From: an uncultured Gammaproteobacteria bacterium
GTDB taxonomy: Bacteria; Pseudomonadota; Gammaproteobacteria; GCA-2729495
Length of the DNA stretch: 21,076 nucleotides
Assembly (NCBI GenBank): GCA_947258805.1
Contig: CAMYJV010000019.1
Span: 1-21,076, forward strand
Direction of reading: 5' to 3'
The translations under genes were made by a program, and so were the position numbers. The stretch's first letter is position 1; each line of letters starts with the position of its first letter. A model generated the notes under the pieces. The model worked only from the letters and a program-made list of their open reading frames with translations. It was not told where the DNA came from and did not search any database. Shown here piece by piece: positions 6,763-15,246 of this stretch.

Positions 6763-7707
6763 TCAGTAGTCGATACCTTCAGCCTCGGCGACCCGCAGCA
6801 GGGCCGCTTCCATCACCGCCCGGGCGCGGGCCGTCTCGCGGTGCAGGAAAGCGTGGAGGGCCGCGTCTTCGGGGCTGCTGTGTTCGCAGTCCGCGCTGTA
6901 AGTTTCAAAAGCATTCAGACTCCGAACCAGGCTCACGAGGTGGGCCGGGCACTCGCAGGCAATGGCGGACGAATGAGCGGACAGCCGGCGGAGTTGCCCC
7001 GGGTCGAAGTGTCTCGGGGCCGGAGGCTCCGTGGCGGCAGCCATGGCCGGGGGTGGCAGCACCGCTTCGGCGGGTGCCGGGTACCTCGGCATTTGCTGCA
7101 CGATCCACCAGAGTTCGGCGGCGCTTGCCGGGGCCCGCACGGCATGAACGCCCGCATCCCGCAGGGAATTCAGATCGGCGCGGCGGGAGAAGTGAAACAT
7201 GGCGGCCAGGCGGGCCTGCGGGCACTGGCTGTGCAGGGCCTGGATGTCAGCGACGATGCCGGCGTTGACCTCGGGCAGCTCCAGCAATATGGCGTCTGGC
7301 TGAGCGGCGACGCAGGCCCGCTGAAACCTGGTCCAGTCGTGGTCTTTTACCCGCACGCTGGCTGCGAGACCTGCCGCGCTGATGGCCGCCGGGAGCATAT
7401 CGCCGAATACCGCGGCGCGGGACGGCACTGAGAGATCTGCCGTGGGTCGGGTGTCCGTGGCCAGGCGGGCGTCCAGGTCAGCATCCGTCAAGCTTGCGAG
7501 GTCGCTGATGCGATGGTCCTGGTCGACCAGCCGCTTCAGGCGTGTCAGGCGCTCCACGTCGGCCGCGGAGTAGACCCGATGGCCACCGGGGGAACGAGCG
7601 ACCCGGATCGCGCCATAGCGCTCCTCCCACAGTCTCAGCGTATGGGCTGGCAGGCCGGTCAGGCGTACGACGGCCCTGATTCCGTAACCGCCTGTTTTTT
7701 CGTCCAT
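6763..7707 (-). CDS. MerR-family regulator with receiver-like domain and CECP-type C-terminus
   Basis: I chose ATG 7707 (314 residues) because the MerR DNA-binding domain begins right after it: VVRLTGLPAHTLRLWEERYG (13-32), then the wing SPGGHRVYSAADVERL (39-54). Residues about 97-205 look like a Rossmann or receiver-like domain (AVFGDML, DAILLELPE, ARLAAMFHFS, DAGVHAVRAPAS). It lacks the Asp-x-His-x-x-Gly signature and the helical bundle that bind B12 in LitR/CarH proteins. After a Pro/Ala linker (about 208-232), the C-terminal helical module contains CECPAHLVSLVRSLNAFETY and Cys274, so Cys251, Cys253 and Cys274 could sense redox or bind metal. The gene faces the photolyase-SDR pair and diverges from the TPR gene, a layout typical of a local regulator. 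AAAGAG is the only ribosome-site candidate. Confidence 0.88.
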   Translation of the reverse strand: MDEKTGGYGIRAVVRLTGLPAHTLRLWEERYGAIRVARSPGGHRVYSAADVERLTRLKRLVDQDHRISDLASLTDADLDARLATDTRPTADLSVPSRAAVFGDMLPAAISAAGLAASVRVKDHDWTRFQRACVAAQPDAILLELPEVNAGIVADIQALHSQCPQARLAAMFHFSRRADLNSLRDAGVHAVRAPASAAELWWIVQQMPRYPAPAEAVLPPPAMAAATEPPAPRHFDPGQLRRLSAHSSAIACECPAHLVSLVRSLNAFETYSADCEHSSPEDAALHAFLHRETARARAVMEAALLRVAEAEGIDY

Positions 7708-7733
7708 TTTCTCTTTCTGCCCCGTTGGCAACC

Positions 7734-7798
7734 GTATGAATACTGAGTATTGGTTATCTGAATCCGATCCCCGATACCAGTCGAATTCTAGTTCATAC
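7734..7798. promoter_or_regulatory. Candidate operator region between MerR and TPR genes
   Basis: The 136-bp divergent intergenic region contains the perfect dyad AATACT-G-AGTATT (7739-7751) and a wider 7-bp inverted repeat, GTATGAA (7734-7740) with TTCATAC (7792-7798), 51 bp apart. The right arm overlaps a weak promoter for the TPR gene (TTCATA 7792-7797, 17 bp, TAAACA 7815-7820). MerR proteins bind dyads in such divergent promoters, so autoregulation and control of the TPR gene are plausible. Confidence 0.35.
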
Positions 7799-7843
7799 AC
7801 ACTTTGAGTCAATCTAAACAGGGTACTGGAGAGGGAATAAATC

Positions 7844-8389
7844 ATGAATTCAATCACGAAAACTGTATTGGGAACCGCGGCCGCCACTGTGACTTTCGGT
7901 CTCTTCAGCACCCCGGCGACGGCGGAGGAAGCTGTATTCAAGCTGCAGACCACGGACCGTGCCATGTACGGCACTCGCCAGGTTGACGACGGGCAGTTTG
8001 GCGCTGGCGCCGACCGACTGGAACACATGTTGAGCCTCGCCGGCTCGTCGCGCAGCCTCCGCCAGCCTGCACTCAATGATCTGTGCGTGGCTTACACCAT
8101 GCTGCGGGATTTCGAAGCGGCGGAGACACGCTGTAATGAAAGCGTTGAAAACGGTCGCTCCACGGGGCTGGCCCTGAATAACCGCGGTGTCATGCGGATC
8201 GCCACCGGTGATTACGACGGCGGGGTACAAGACTTCGCGGCTGCGCTTGAAGAGGGTGGCGCGCGCACTGCCGCTTCTGCAAATTTGCTGCGCGCGCAGC
8301 AGCGCGTTGCGGAACTCCGTGCCGATGACAGCCGCGAGCGGACTGCTGACGCTAACGAGGCGTCGGACGCCGACGGCATCGACGGCTAG
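7844..8389 (+). CDS. Exported TPR-repeat protein of unknown function
   Basis: The 181-residue protein has a signal peptide (MNSITKTVLGTAAATVTFG, cleavage after Ala-Thr-Ala at 25-27). Two tetratricopeptide-like helical pairs follow: about 74-101 (ALNDLCVAYTMLRDFEAAETRCNESV) and about 108-138 (GLALNNRGVMRIATGDYDGGVQDFAAALEEG). The C-terminus is acidic and low in complexity (many Asp, Ala and Glu from 161). Cys81 and Cys97 lie in the first repeat and could pair. It is probably a periplasmic adaptor, but its partner is unknown. A strong GGAGAGGG site lies about 8 nt before the ATG. It is divergent from the MerR gene, so that regulator may control it. A clear terminator follows at 8419-8444, so it is a single-gene transcript. 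Confidence 0.85.
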   Translation: MNSITKTVLGTAAATVTFGLFSTPATAEEAVFKLQTTDRAMYGTRQVDDGQFGAGADRLEHMLSLAGSSRSLRQPALNDLCVAYTMLRDFEAAETRCNESVENGRSTGLALNNRGVMRIATGDYDGGVQDFAAALEEGGARTAASANLLRAQQRVAELRADDSRERTADANEASDADGIDG

Positions 8390-8418
8390 CTACAGAACTA
8401 TCCCCCGACCCCTGCCTC

Positions 8419-8444
8419 GACCCGCCCTGCGCGGGTCTTTTTTT
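8419..8444 (+). terminator. Rho-independent terminator of the TPR gene
   Basis: A 7-bp stem (GACCCGC 8419-8425 with GCGGGTC 8431-8437, loop CCTGC) is followed by seven T residues (8438-8444). Confidence 0.9.
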
Positions 8445-8470
8445 GTCTGGCTGAAGCGGGCCGTTATCAT
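8443..8470 (+). promoter_or_regulatory. Candidate promoter of the tlpA-rhomboid-alr operon
   Basis: TTGTCT (8443-8448) and TATCAT (8465-8470) are separated by 16 bp. The -35 begins inside the T-run of the preceding terminator. The hexamer ends 8 nt before ATG 8479, so the transcript would have almost no leader, consistent with the missing Shine-Dalgarno sequence. Confidence 0.4.
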
Positions 8471-8478
8471 GCGCTGCC

Positions 8479-9000
8479 ATGAAATTGCCGCACTCCGCCG
8501 CTGTCGTCGCGCTGCTCCTGGCAGCTGTTGCCTGTCAGTCCGCGTTTACCGCGCCGCCGGCTGCGGAGTCGCTGCCACTGACGGCCATATCCGCAAATGA
8601 GCTGCGCGACCTGTTGAACCGCCATGACGGTGAGGTCGTGTTGCTCAATTTCTGGGCCACCTGGTGTCGGCCCTGCCTGAAGGAGATCCCTGCGCTGCGG
8701 ACGCTCGCCGATCGCTATGCTTCATCCGGCTTCGTTCTGGTTCCTGTCTCCCTCGACGAACCGGAAACCGCACCTGCCGTTGTTCCGCCATTCCTGACGC
8801 GCTGGTTTCCCGGTTTTCGCTCGTGGCTCAGCGCCGAGCCGGAGATGGATACCATCGTCAGCGTCGTCGACCCGGCGTGGAACGAAGTGCTGCCCACTTC
8901 CTACATCATTGGGCGCAGCGGTGAGGTCATGCTCCGGCTGCAGGGTGGCAAGTCCACTGATGAATTCGATGCCGCTATCAACGCGGCCCTGCAGCCCTGA
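8479..9000 (+). CDS. TlpA-like thioredoxin-fold lipoprotein
   Basis: The 173-residue protein has a lipoprotein signal (lipobox LAAVAC, Cys19) and a thioredoxin fold of the TlpA/ResA type: VVLLNFWATWCRPC (53-66) with the redox pair Cys63/Cys66, followed by LKEIPALRTLADRY, and the cis-proline loop LPTSYII (138-144, Pro139). Such proteins reduce disulfides in periplasmic or outer-membrane clients, for example in cytochrome c maturation. No cytochrome genes are nearby, so the client is unknown. The segment between the active site and the cis-Pro is fairly long. No ribosome site is visible; a promoter-like -10 sits 8 nt upstream. The rhomboid gene follows after 15 bp, so the three genes 8479-10910 probably form one operon. 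Confidence 0.9.
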   Translation: MKLPHSAAVVALLLAAVACQSAFTAPPAAESLPLTAISANELRDLLNRHDGEVVLLNFWATWCRPCLKEIPALRTLADRYASSGFVLVPVSLDEPETAPAVVPPFLTRWFPGFRSWLSAEPEMDTIVSVVDPAWNEVLPTSYIIGRSGEVMLRLQGGKSTDEFDAAINAALQP

Positions 9001-9015
9001 GCGACTGAGTCCCTC

Positions 9016-9789
9016 TTGTTCCCGCTTCGCGACGACAATCCCCACTTCCTGACGCCGTATGTCACCTATGGCCTGATCATCGCCAACGTGCTCGTCTGGC
9101 TGCTGGTGCAGGGTCTTGGGTTCGAGCCGTCGCTACCTCGGTCGGTGTGCCTGCTGGGCCTGATACCCGGCGAACTCACCGGCGCGGCTCCCGCCGGCAG
9201 CAGTTTTCCCATCGGCCCGCTGACCGTTTGTGTCATAGGGCCCGATAGCGCGTGGCCAAATTTGTTGACGTACATGTTTCTGCACGGCAGCTGGCTTCAC
9301 ATCGTATTTAACATGTGGTTCCTGTGGATCTTCGGCAACAATGTCGAAGACTCGATGGGCCACTGGCGCTTCGCAGTTTTTTATCTGCTGTGCGGTGTGC
9401 TGGCAGCCGCGGCGCAGGTCGTCAGCGCCACCGATTCCATCTCGCCCATCGTTGGCGCGTCTGGCGCCATCGGCGGCGTAATGGGTGCCTACATAGTTCT
9501 GTATCCACGCGTGAACGTGCACCTGCTGATACTGGCCGGCTTCATCGTGACGACCTTCGCTGTGCCGGCCATCTGGATGCTGGGCTACTGGTTCCTGCTG
9601 CAGTTGATCAGTGGCGTGGTGGCGGACAGCGCGACCGGGGGCGTGGCATTCTGGGCCCATGCCGGCGGCTTTATCGCCGGTGTCGGACTGATACTGCTGT
9701 TTCGCAAGCCGGAGCTGGTGGCCCGTCACCCGTATCATGGCTGGAAACCCCGGGCCGGGGTGCCGCGCAGCTGGCGGCGTATTCACTGA
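9016..9789 (+). CDS. Rhomboid-family intramembrane serine protease
   Basis: The 257-residue polytopic protein has the rhomboid signatures: HGSWLHIVFNMWFLWIFG (90-107) with His95 and Asn99, the catalytic serine in GASG (Ser149) and the catalytic histidine in FWAHAGGFIAG (His215). About six membrane segments fit the core fold, and the tail is short and basic. Rhomboids cleave transmembrane helices of client proteins; the client here is unknown. The start is TTG 9016, which gives the usual FPLRDDNP-type N-terminus of this subfamily. The ribosome site is poor. It sits between the TlpA-like lipoprotein gene (15-bp gap) and alr (11-bp gap), so it is likely translated from a shared mRNA. Confidence 0.92.
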   Translation: MFPLRDDNPHFLTPYVTYGLIIANVLVWLLVQGLGFEPSLPRSVCLLGLIPGELTGAAPAGSSFPIGPLTVCVIGPDSAWPNLLTYMFLHGSWLHIVFNMWFLWIFGNNVEDSMGHWRFAVFYLLCGVLAAAAQVVSATDSISPIVGASGAIGGVMGAYIVLYPRVNVHLLILAGFIVTTFAVPAIWMLGYWFLLQLISGVVADSATGGVAFWAHAGGFIAGVGLILLFRKPELVARHPYHGWKPRAGVPRSWRRIH

Positions 9790-9800
9790 CGGGGAAGCCA

Positions 9801-10910
9801 TTGGCTGTACAACAGAGTCCCGCACCGGCTGACGGCCTGCGCAGTGGCGGGCGACTGACCGTCGACCTCGATGCGCTGGCCGCCAACTTTTCTGCACTGG
9901 CAGCGCTGGCCGCGCCCGCGCGTTGCGCGGCCGTGGTCAAGGCCAACGCCTACGGGCTGGGTATGGCGGCGGTGGCGCGGCGCCTGGCCGGGGCAGCTTG
10001 CGACTGTTTTTTCGTCGCCACCCTCGCCGAGGCACTGGAGCTGCGGGCAACCCTGCCCGGCGCCGACATCTATGTCTTCGAGGGACCGTGGCCTGGCGAG
10101 GAACACATGTTTGTCACCGCACGACTGCGTCCGGTCATCAATACGCTGGCGCAGTTCGAGCAGTGGGCCAGCCTGCCGGCGCCGGCGCCCTGCGCGTTGC
10201 ACGTGGATACCGGTATGTCGCGGCTCGGACTCAGTTCGGCCGACGTGCAGCAACTGGCGGCGCGAGGCCCGGGGGCCGTCAGCATCGACTACCTGCTGAC
10301 CCACCTCGCGTGCGCTGACGAAGCGGACCATGAGCTCACGCCCGCGCAGCTCGCGCGCTTCGATGAACTGCGAGGGCTTTTCCCGGGCGTGGCAACCAGT
10401 GTCGGCAACACGGCGGGCATCGCGCTGGGCCGGAGCACGCGGGGTGACCTGGTGCGCGCGGGCATCGGTCTTTACGGCGGCAATCCGGCCTGCCTGGTGC
10501 CCAATCCCTTTCGCACGGTGGCGACGCTGGAAGGGCGGGTGCTGCAGGTGCGTGAAGTGCCCGCGGGTGCGACGGTGGGCTATGGCGCCGAATTCCGGGT
10601 CCGGGATGCCGCGCAACTGGCAACGCTGGGGCTGGGTTACGCCGATGGCTATCCTCGCAGCCTGGGCAATCGCGGTTATGCGCTGGTGGAGGGCCACCGG
10701 GTGCCCGTGGTCGGGCGCGTGTCCATGGATTCCGTCGTTATCGACGTAACCACGCTGCCGAAGGGCGCCATCCAGACCGGGCACCTCGTGCAGCTGCTCG
10801 GGGCCGACGTGAATCTCGACGACATTGCCAGGCTGGCCGGCACCATCAGCTATGAGATCCTGACGCACCTCGGGCCGCGCCTGGAACGCCGGTATCTCGG
10901 CGCAAACTGA
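9801..10910 (+). CDS. alr: Alanine racemase
   Basis: This PLP enzyme interconverts L- and D-alanine for peptidoglycan. The 369 residues match the family length. The N-terminal barrel has the PLP lysine in VVKANAYGLG (Lys47), the substrate-side segment HVDTGMSRLG (134-143), and GDLVRAGIGLYG (215-226). The C-terminal domain has the second catalytic residue, Tyr261, in VGYGAEF, and GRVSMD (305-310). The frame is open far upstream inside the rhomboid gene, but the homologous part begins near residue 18, and TTG 9801 with GGGGAAG 4-10 nt upstream is the best start. It is the last gene of the operon; the tRNA gene beyond is on the other strand. Confidence 0.95.
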   Translation: MAVQQSPAPADGLRSGGRLTVDLDALAANFSALAALAAPARCAAVVKANAYGLGMAAVARRLAGAACDCFFVATLAEALELRATLPGADIYVFEGPWPGEEHMFVTARLRPVINTLAQFEQWASLPAPAPCALHVDTGMSRLGLSSADVQQLAARGPGAVSIDYLLTHLACADEADHELTPAQLARFDELRGLFPGVATSVGNTAGIALGRSTRGDLVRAGIGLYGGNPACLVPNPFRTVATLEGRVLQVREVPAGATVGYGAEFRVRDAAQLATLGLGYADGYPRSLGNRGYALVEGHRVPVVGRVSMDSVVIDVTTLPKGAIQTGHLVQLLGADVNLDDIARLAGTISYEILTHLGPRLERRYLGAN

Positions 10911-10941
10911 CGCTCGGGGCCGCTGGCTGCGGGCAGGGAAA

Positions 10942-11018
10942 TGGTCGGGGTGACTGGATTCGAACCAACGACCTCGTCGTCCCGAACGACGCGCTCTACC
11001 AAGCTGAGCTACACCCCG
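10942..11018 (-). tRNA. tRNA-Pro (anticodon CGG)
   Basis: The minus strand gives a complete 77-nt cloverleaf including the encoded CCA (10942-10944). The acceptor stem is CGGGGTG with CACCCCG, discriminator A. The D arm contains AGCTCAGCTTGGTAGAGC, the anticodon stem is CGTCG/CGACG around the loop TTCGGGA (anticodon CGG), and the T loop is GGTTCGAATCC. The C1:G72 pair is typical of bacterial tRNA-Pro. It reads CCG codons. It lies downstream of ispB on the same strand but has its own promoter at 11056-11084. Confidence 0.97.
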
Positions 11019-11055
11019 ATTGTCACTGGGAACCCCGGTGGGAGCCGGGGCCGCC

Positions 11056-11084
11056 TTTATACGCGGCAGTCCGGGGCATCGCAA
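11056..11084 (-). promoter_or_regulatory. Promoter of tRNA-Pro
   Basis: On the minus strand TTGCGA (11084-11079) and TATAAA (11061-11056) are 17 bp apart. A very GC-rich discriminator (GGCGGCC) follows, as at stringently controlled stable-RNA promoters. The predicted start near 11049 leaves about 31 nt of leader, which contains a CCCCGG/CCGGGG hairpin (11033-11050). Confidence 0.7.
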
Positions 11085-11093
11085 GCCCGGCCG

Positions 11094-12092
11094 TCAGTAG
11101 CGCCTTTCTACCGCGAATCTGGCCAGCTGTAACAGCGCCGTCTTGCAGCTGGAGTCCGGTACCCGGTCCAGGGCCGCTATGGCGCGTGCGGACGCTTCGT
11201 GGGCACGTTGCATCGTGTAGGCGAGGGCGCCGCTGCGATTCACCGCCGCGATGATGGGGTCGATGTCGTCGCGTTCACCATTTTCAATCGCGCGCCGAAT
11301 CACGACCTGTTCCCTTGCCGAACCTCGTTGCAACGCGTGAATCAGTGGCAGGGTCGGTTTGCCTTCGGCCAGATCGTCGCCGATGTTCTTGCCGAGCTGT
11401 TCGCGCGTGGCGTCGTAGTCGAGCGTGTCGTCCACCAGCTGAAACGCGGTGCCGAGTTCACGGCCATAGGTGATGAACGCGTCTTCCACGGCGCGCGACT
11501 GCGCCGCCAGAATGGCGCCGATCAGTACGGCCGCCTCGAAGAGCTTGGCGGTCTTTCGGTAGATGACTTCGAGATACTGCGCCTCGGTCGTGTCCGGATC
11601 ATTGCAGTTCATTAACTGCAGCACTTCTCCTTCGGCAATCGTGTTGGTCGCATCAGCCAGTACATCCATGATGCGCATCTGGCCGATCTCTACCATCATC
11701 TGGAAAGAACGCGAATAGAGGAAATCGCCCACCAGCACGCTCGCTTCGTTACCGAACACGCTGTTCGCCGTGTCCTGCCCGCGGCGGAGGTTGGAGTTGT
11801 CCACAACGTCATCGTGCAACAGCGTGGCGGTGTGAATGAATTCAACGATGGCCGCCGCCGTGATGTGTTTGTCGCCGGTGTAGCCACAGGCGCGTGCCGA
11901 CAGCAGCACGAGCAGCGGGCGCAGGCGCTTGCCGCCGCTGCCGATAATGTATTGCGCCACACTGTTGACCAATGCAACGTCGCTGGCCAGTTGCCGGCGA
12001 ATTTCCCGGTTTACGGCCGGCCAGTCGTCGTCGAGCTGGCCTCGAATTGCCTCGAGGTCAAAGGCTTCGGAACCGGTTTGGAGAAGATGCAT
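11094..12092 (-). CDS. ispB: Octaprenyl (polyprenyl) diphosphate synthase
   Basis: The enzyme elongates farnesyl diphosphate with isopentenyl units to make the ubiquinone side chain. The 332 residues align along their length with E. coli IspB: GSGGKRLRP (51-59), the first Asp-rich motif DDVVD (94-98) with RRG (103-105), GDFLYSRSFQMM (122-133), EGEVLQLMN (154-162), YRKTAKLFEAA (178-188), and the second Asp-rich motif DDTLD (221-225) followed by GKNIGDDLAEGKPTLPL. ATG 12092 is the only usable start; no ribosome site precedes it. A CATTAT hexamer (12107-12102, minus strand) ends 9 nt upstream, so the mRNA may be nearly leaderless. The gene diverges from the leader ORF and MBL gene; in the opposite direction the tRNA-Pro gene follows. 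Confidence 0.96.
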   Translation of the reverse strand: MHLLQTGSEAFDLEAIRGQLDDDWPAVNREIRRQLASDVALVNSVAQYIIGSGGKRLRPLLVLLSARACGYTGDKHITAAAIVEFIHTATLLHDDVVDNSNLRRGQDTANSVFGNEASVLVGDFLYSRSFQMMVEIGQMRIMDVLADATNTIAEGEVLQLMNCNDPDTTEAQYLEVIYRKTAKLFEAAVLIGAILAAQSRAVEDAFITYGRELGTAFQLVDDTLDYDATREQLGKNIGDDLAEGKPTLPLIHALQRGSAREQVVIRRAIENGERDDIDPIIAAVNRSGALAYTMQRAHEASARAIAALDRVPDSSCKTALLQLARFAVERRY

Positions 12093-12104
12093 CGCGGAGG
12101 AATA

Positions 12105-12200
12105 ATGCCCTGCATGGCAGGATCAACACAAATGCCGGGGTCCGGAACGTTGGCCGGGCCCAGCGTGGCGCGGTCGCAGACCGTATGCAACATACAATGA
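12105..12200 (+). CDS. Possible 31-residue leader ORF coupled to the MBL gene
   Basis: ATG 12105 has a strong GGAGG site (12096-12100) only 4 nt upstream, the best on this strand in the region. The 31-codon frame ends at TGA 12198-12200, which overlaps the ATG of the metallo-beta-lactamase-fold gene (12197-12199) as ATGA. The peptide (MPCMAGSTQMPGSG and so on) has no recognisable domain. The MBL gene has no ribosome site of its own, so termination-reinitiation coupling is plausible. The GGAGG also lies next to the divergent ispB start codon, so it could be coincidental. Confidence 0.4.
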   Translation: MPCMAGSTQMPGSGTLAGPSVARSQTVCNIQ

Positions 12201-12946
12201 CACGCGTGGACATGGGTTTGAGATTTCTCGGCGTCGGCGGCTCTGCGGGCATGGACCTGGGTTCTGCATCGGCCGTCCTGGAAATTGACGGCGAGCCGGC
12301 CTTGTTGATCGACTGTGGGCAGGAGACGCCGCAGCGTTTCCTCGACACCTATGGGCGCTTGCCGCCGGCGGTGTTCATCACCCACGCCCACATGGATCAC
12401 GTCAGTGGCCTCGAGCCACTGTTTTTCTCTGCCTGGTTCGACGACACCACGGCTGAGCCCGTCCAGCTGTTCGTGCCGGTCGAGGTCGTGCCGCTGGTGC
12501 AGCAGCGCGTCGTAATCGAACGCTCGCCCCTGGCCGAAGGTGGGGTGAATTTCTGGGATGCATTTCACCTGGTGCCGGTGGCGCAGGGCTTCTGGTGGCG
12601 CAAGCACTGGTTCGACGTCTTGCCGGTCCGGCATCATCGGCCCGGTTTCGCCTTCGGCTTGCGACTGGAAGATCGCTTCTTCTACACGGGCGACACCCGG
12701 CCCATCCCGGAGCTGCTCGCGGCCCACGCTGGCGGCAACGAACTCGTGTTTCACGATTGCCGGCCGGACGGTAACCCCAGCCACAGTGGCTGGGACGATC
12801 TGCAGCGGGAGTACCCGCCCGAACTACTGGCCCGGATCCGCGTATACCACTACGGCACGGCGGCCGATGCAGCGCGGATGCGGGCCCTGGGCGCAGATAT
12901 CGTGGTGGCGGGGGAGGCCTGCGCCGTCGGACCGGGCCCCGGTTGA
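12197..12946 (+). CDS. Metallo-beta-lactamase-fold hydrolase
   Basis: The 249-residue protein has the MBL metal motif HAHMDH (63-68: His63, His65, Asp67, His68), a further His in VRHHRPG (146-147), the bridging Asp in YTGDTRP (166) and a late His in VYHYG (218). It begins with a strand-rich FLGVGGSAGMDLGSAS segment like RNase Z- or PhnP-like hydrolases, but the substrate cannot be read from the sequence. Start: ATG 12197 overlaps the stop of the preceding 31-codon ORF; ATG 12212 would drop five residues, and neither has a ribosome site. A small dyad, GTATG-CAA-CATAC (12183-12195), lies directly before the start. The next gene, rplU, has its own promoter. Confidence 0.9.
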   Translation: MTRVDMGLRFLGVGGSAGMDLGSASAVLEIDGEPALLIDCGQETPQRFLDTYGRLPPAVFITHAHMDHVSGLEPLFFSAWFDDTTAEPVQLFVPVEVVPLVQQRVVIERSPLAEGGVNFWDAFHLVPVAQGFWWRKHWFDVLPVRHHRPGFAFGLRLEDRFFYTGDTRPIPELLAAHAGGNELVFHDCRPDGNPSHSGWDDLQREYPPELLARIRVYHYGTAADAARMRALGADIVVAGEACAVGPGPG

Positions 12947-13016
12947 CGCCGCGGCCTGCCGCGGCCTGACCCGTTGCCAGGGTCCCGGTCAGCCGTCTAC
13001 GGGGCGACCTAAGCCG

Positions 13017-13045
13017 TTGATTGATAGTCGAAGAACCAGTATTAT
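13017..13045 (+). promoter_or_regulatory. Promoter of rplU-rpmA
   Basis: TTGATT (13017-13022) and TATTAT (13040-13045) are 17 bp apart, followed by a GC-rich CCCGCG discriminator. The predicted leader (about 13052-13094) contains the 6-bp hairpin GCCCCG/CGGGGC (13060-13077), just before the GGAG ribosome site. Confidence 0.75.
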
Positions 13046-13094
13046 CCCGCGTCCTTTCAGCCCCGAACCGACGGGGCCAATCCGGAGATTGAAG

Positions 13095-13415
13095 ATGTAC
13101 GCCGTGTTTCGGACGGGTGGCAAGCAATACCGCGCCAGCGCGGGCGATACCCTCAAAGTGGAGAAACTCGAAGCCGACGAGGGCGCGAGTATCCAGTTCG
13201 AAGAAGTGCTGATGGTGGGCGAGGGCGACTCGGTCACGGTGGGCACGCCGCTGGTGGCGGGCGGCAAGGTGGCCGCGAAAGTGCTGAGCCAGGACCGGCA
13301 CCGCAAGGTCGAAGTCGTGAAATTTCACCGGCGGCAGAACTACAAGCGCAACAAGGGCCACCGACAGCACTACACGCTTATCGAAATTACCGACGTCAGC
13401 GGCGGCCAGGCCTGA
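13095..13415 (+). CDS. rplU: 50S ribosomal protein L21
   Basis: The 106-residue protein is full-length L21: [20 protein letters not shown] at the start, the central [20 protein letters not shown], and the basic rRNA-binding region [23 protein letters not shown] (75-90 area), then the typical YTLIEIT end. GGAG lies about 9 nt before ATG 13095. It is the first gene of the L21-L27 operon, with rpmA 19 bp downstream. The leader hairpin next to the ribosome site could allow autogenous control, but that is only inferred. Confidence 0.98.
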   Translation: MYAVFRTGGKQYRASAGDTLKVEKLEADEGASIQFEEVLMVGEGDSVTVGTPLVAGGKVAAKVLSQDRHRKVEVVKFHRRQNYKRNKGHRQHYTLIEITDVSGGQA

Positions 13416-13434
13416 CCGCGGCCAGGAGACAGAC

Positions 13435-15084
<1,650 letters not shown>

Positions 15085-15138
15085 TGGTCGTTCCTGTAGG
15101 GGTTTAACGCCCGCCGGCGGCGAGCGTGAAGGCCGCGT

Positions 15139-15167
15139 ATTGTTCCGTCTGCCCCCGGCAATGTCAA
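15139..15167 (-). promoter_or_regulatory. Promoter of rpsT
   Basis: On the minus strand a perfect TTGACA (15167-15162) is followed after 17 bp by AACAAT (15144-15139), then a GC-rich stretch. The position fits the S20 gene 55 bp downstream. Confidence 0.75.
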
Positions 15168-15229
15168 CAGGCAGGCGGCGGCAAGCCGTTGATTTTCGGC
15201 GCTAACCGGCGGGGGCAGCGGGCGAAGCC

Positions 15230-15238
15230 TGCTAGACT
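15230..15238 (+). promoter_or_regulatory. Candidate extended -10 element of murJ
   Basis: TGC-TAGACT forms an extended -10 box ending 8 nt before ATG 15247. There is no good -35. With this box the mRNA would begin at about the start codon, and no Shine-Dalgarno sequence is present. Confidence 0.35.
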
Positions 15239-15246
15239 CCCGCTGC

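Noticed and set aside
7090..7420. B12-binding domain of the LitR/CarH type in the MerR protein
   Set aside because: The Asp-x-His-x-x-Gly signature and the preceding helical bundle are absent; the domain looks receiver-like instead.
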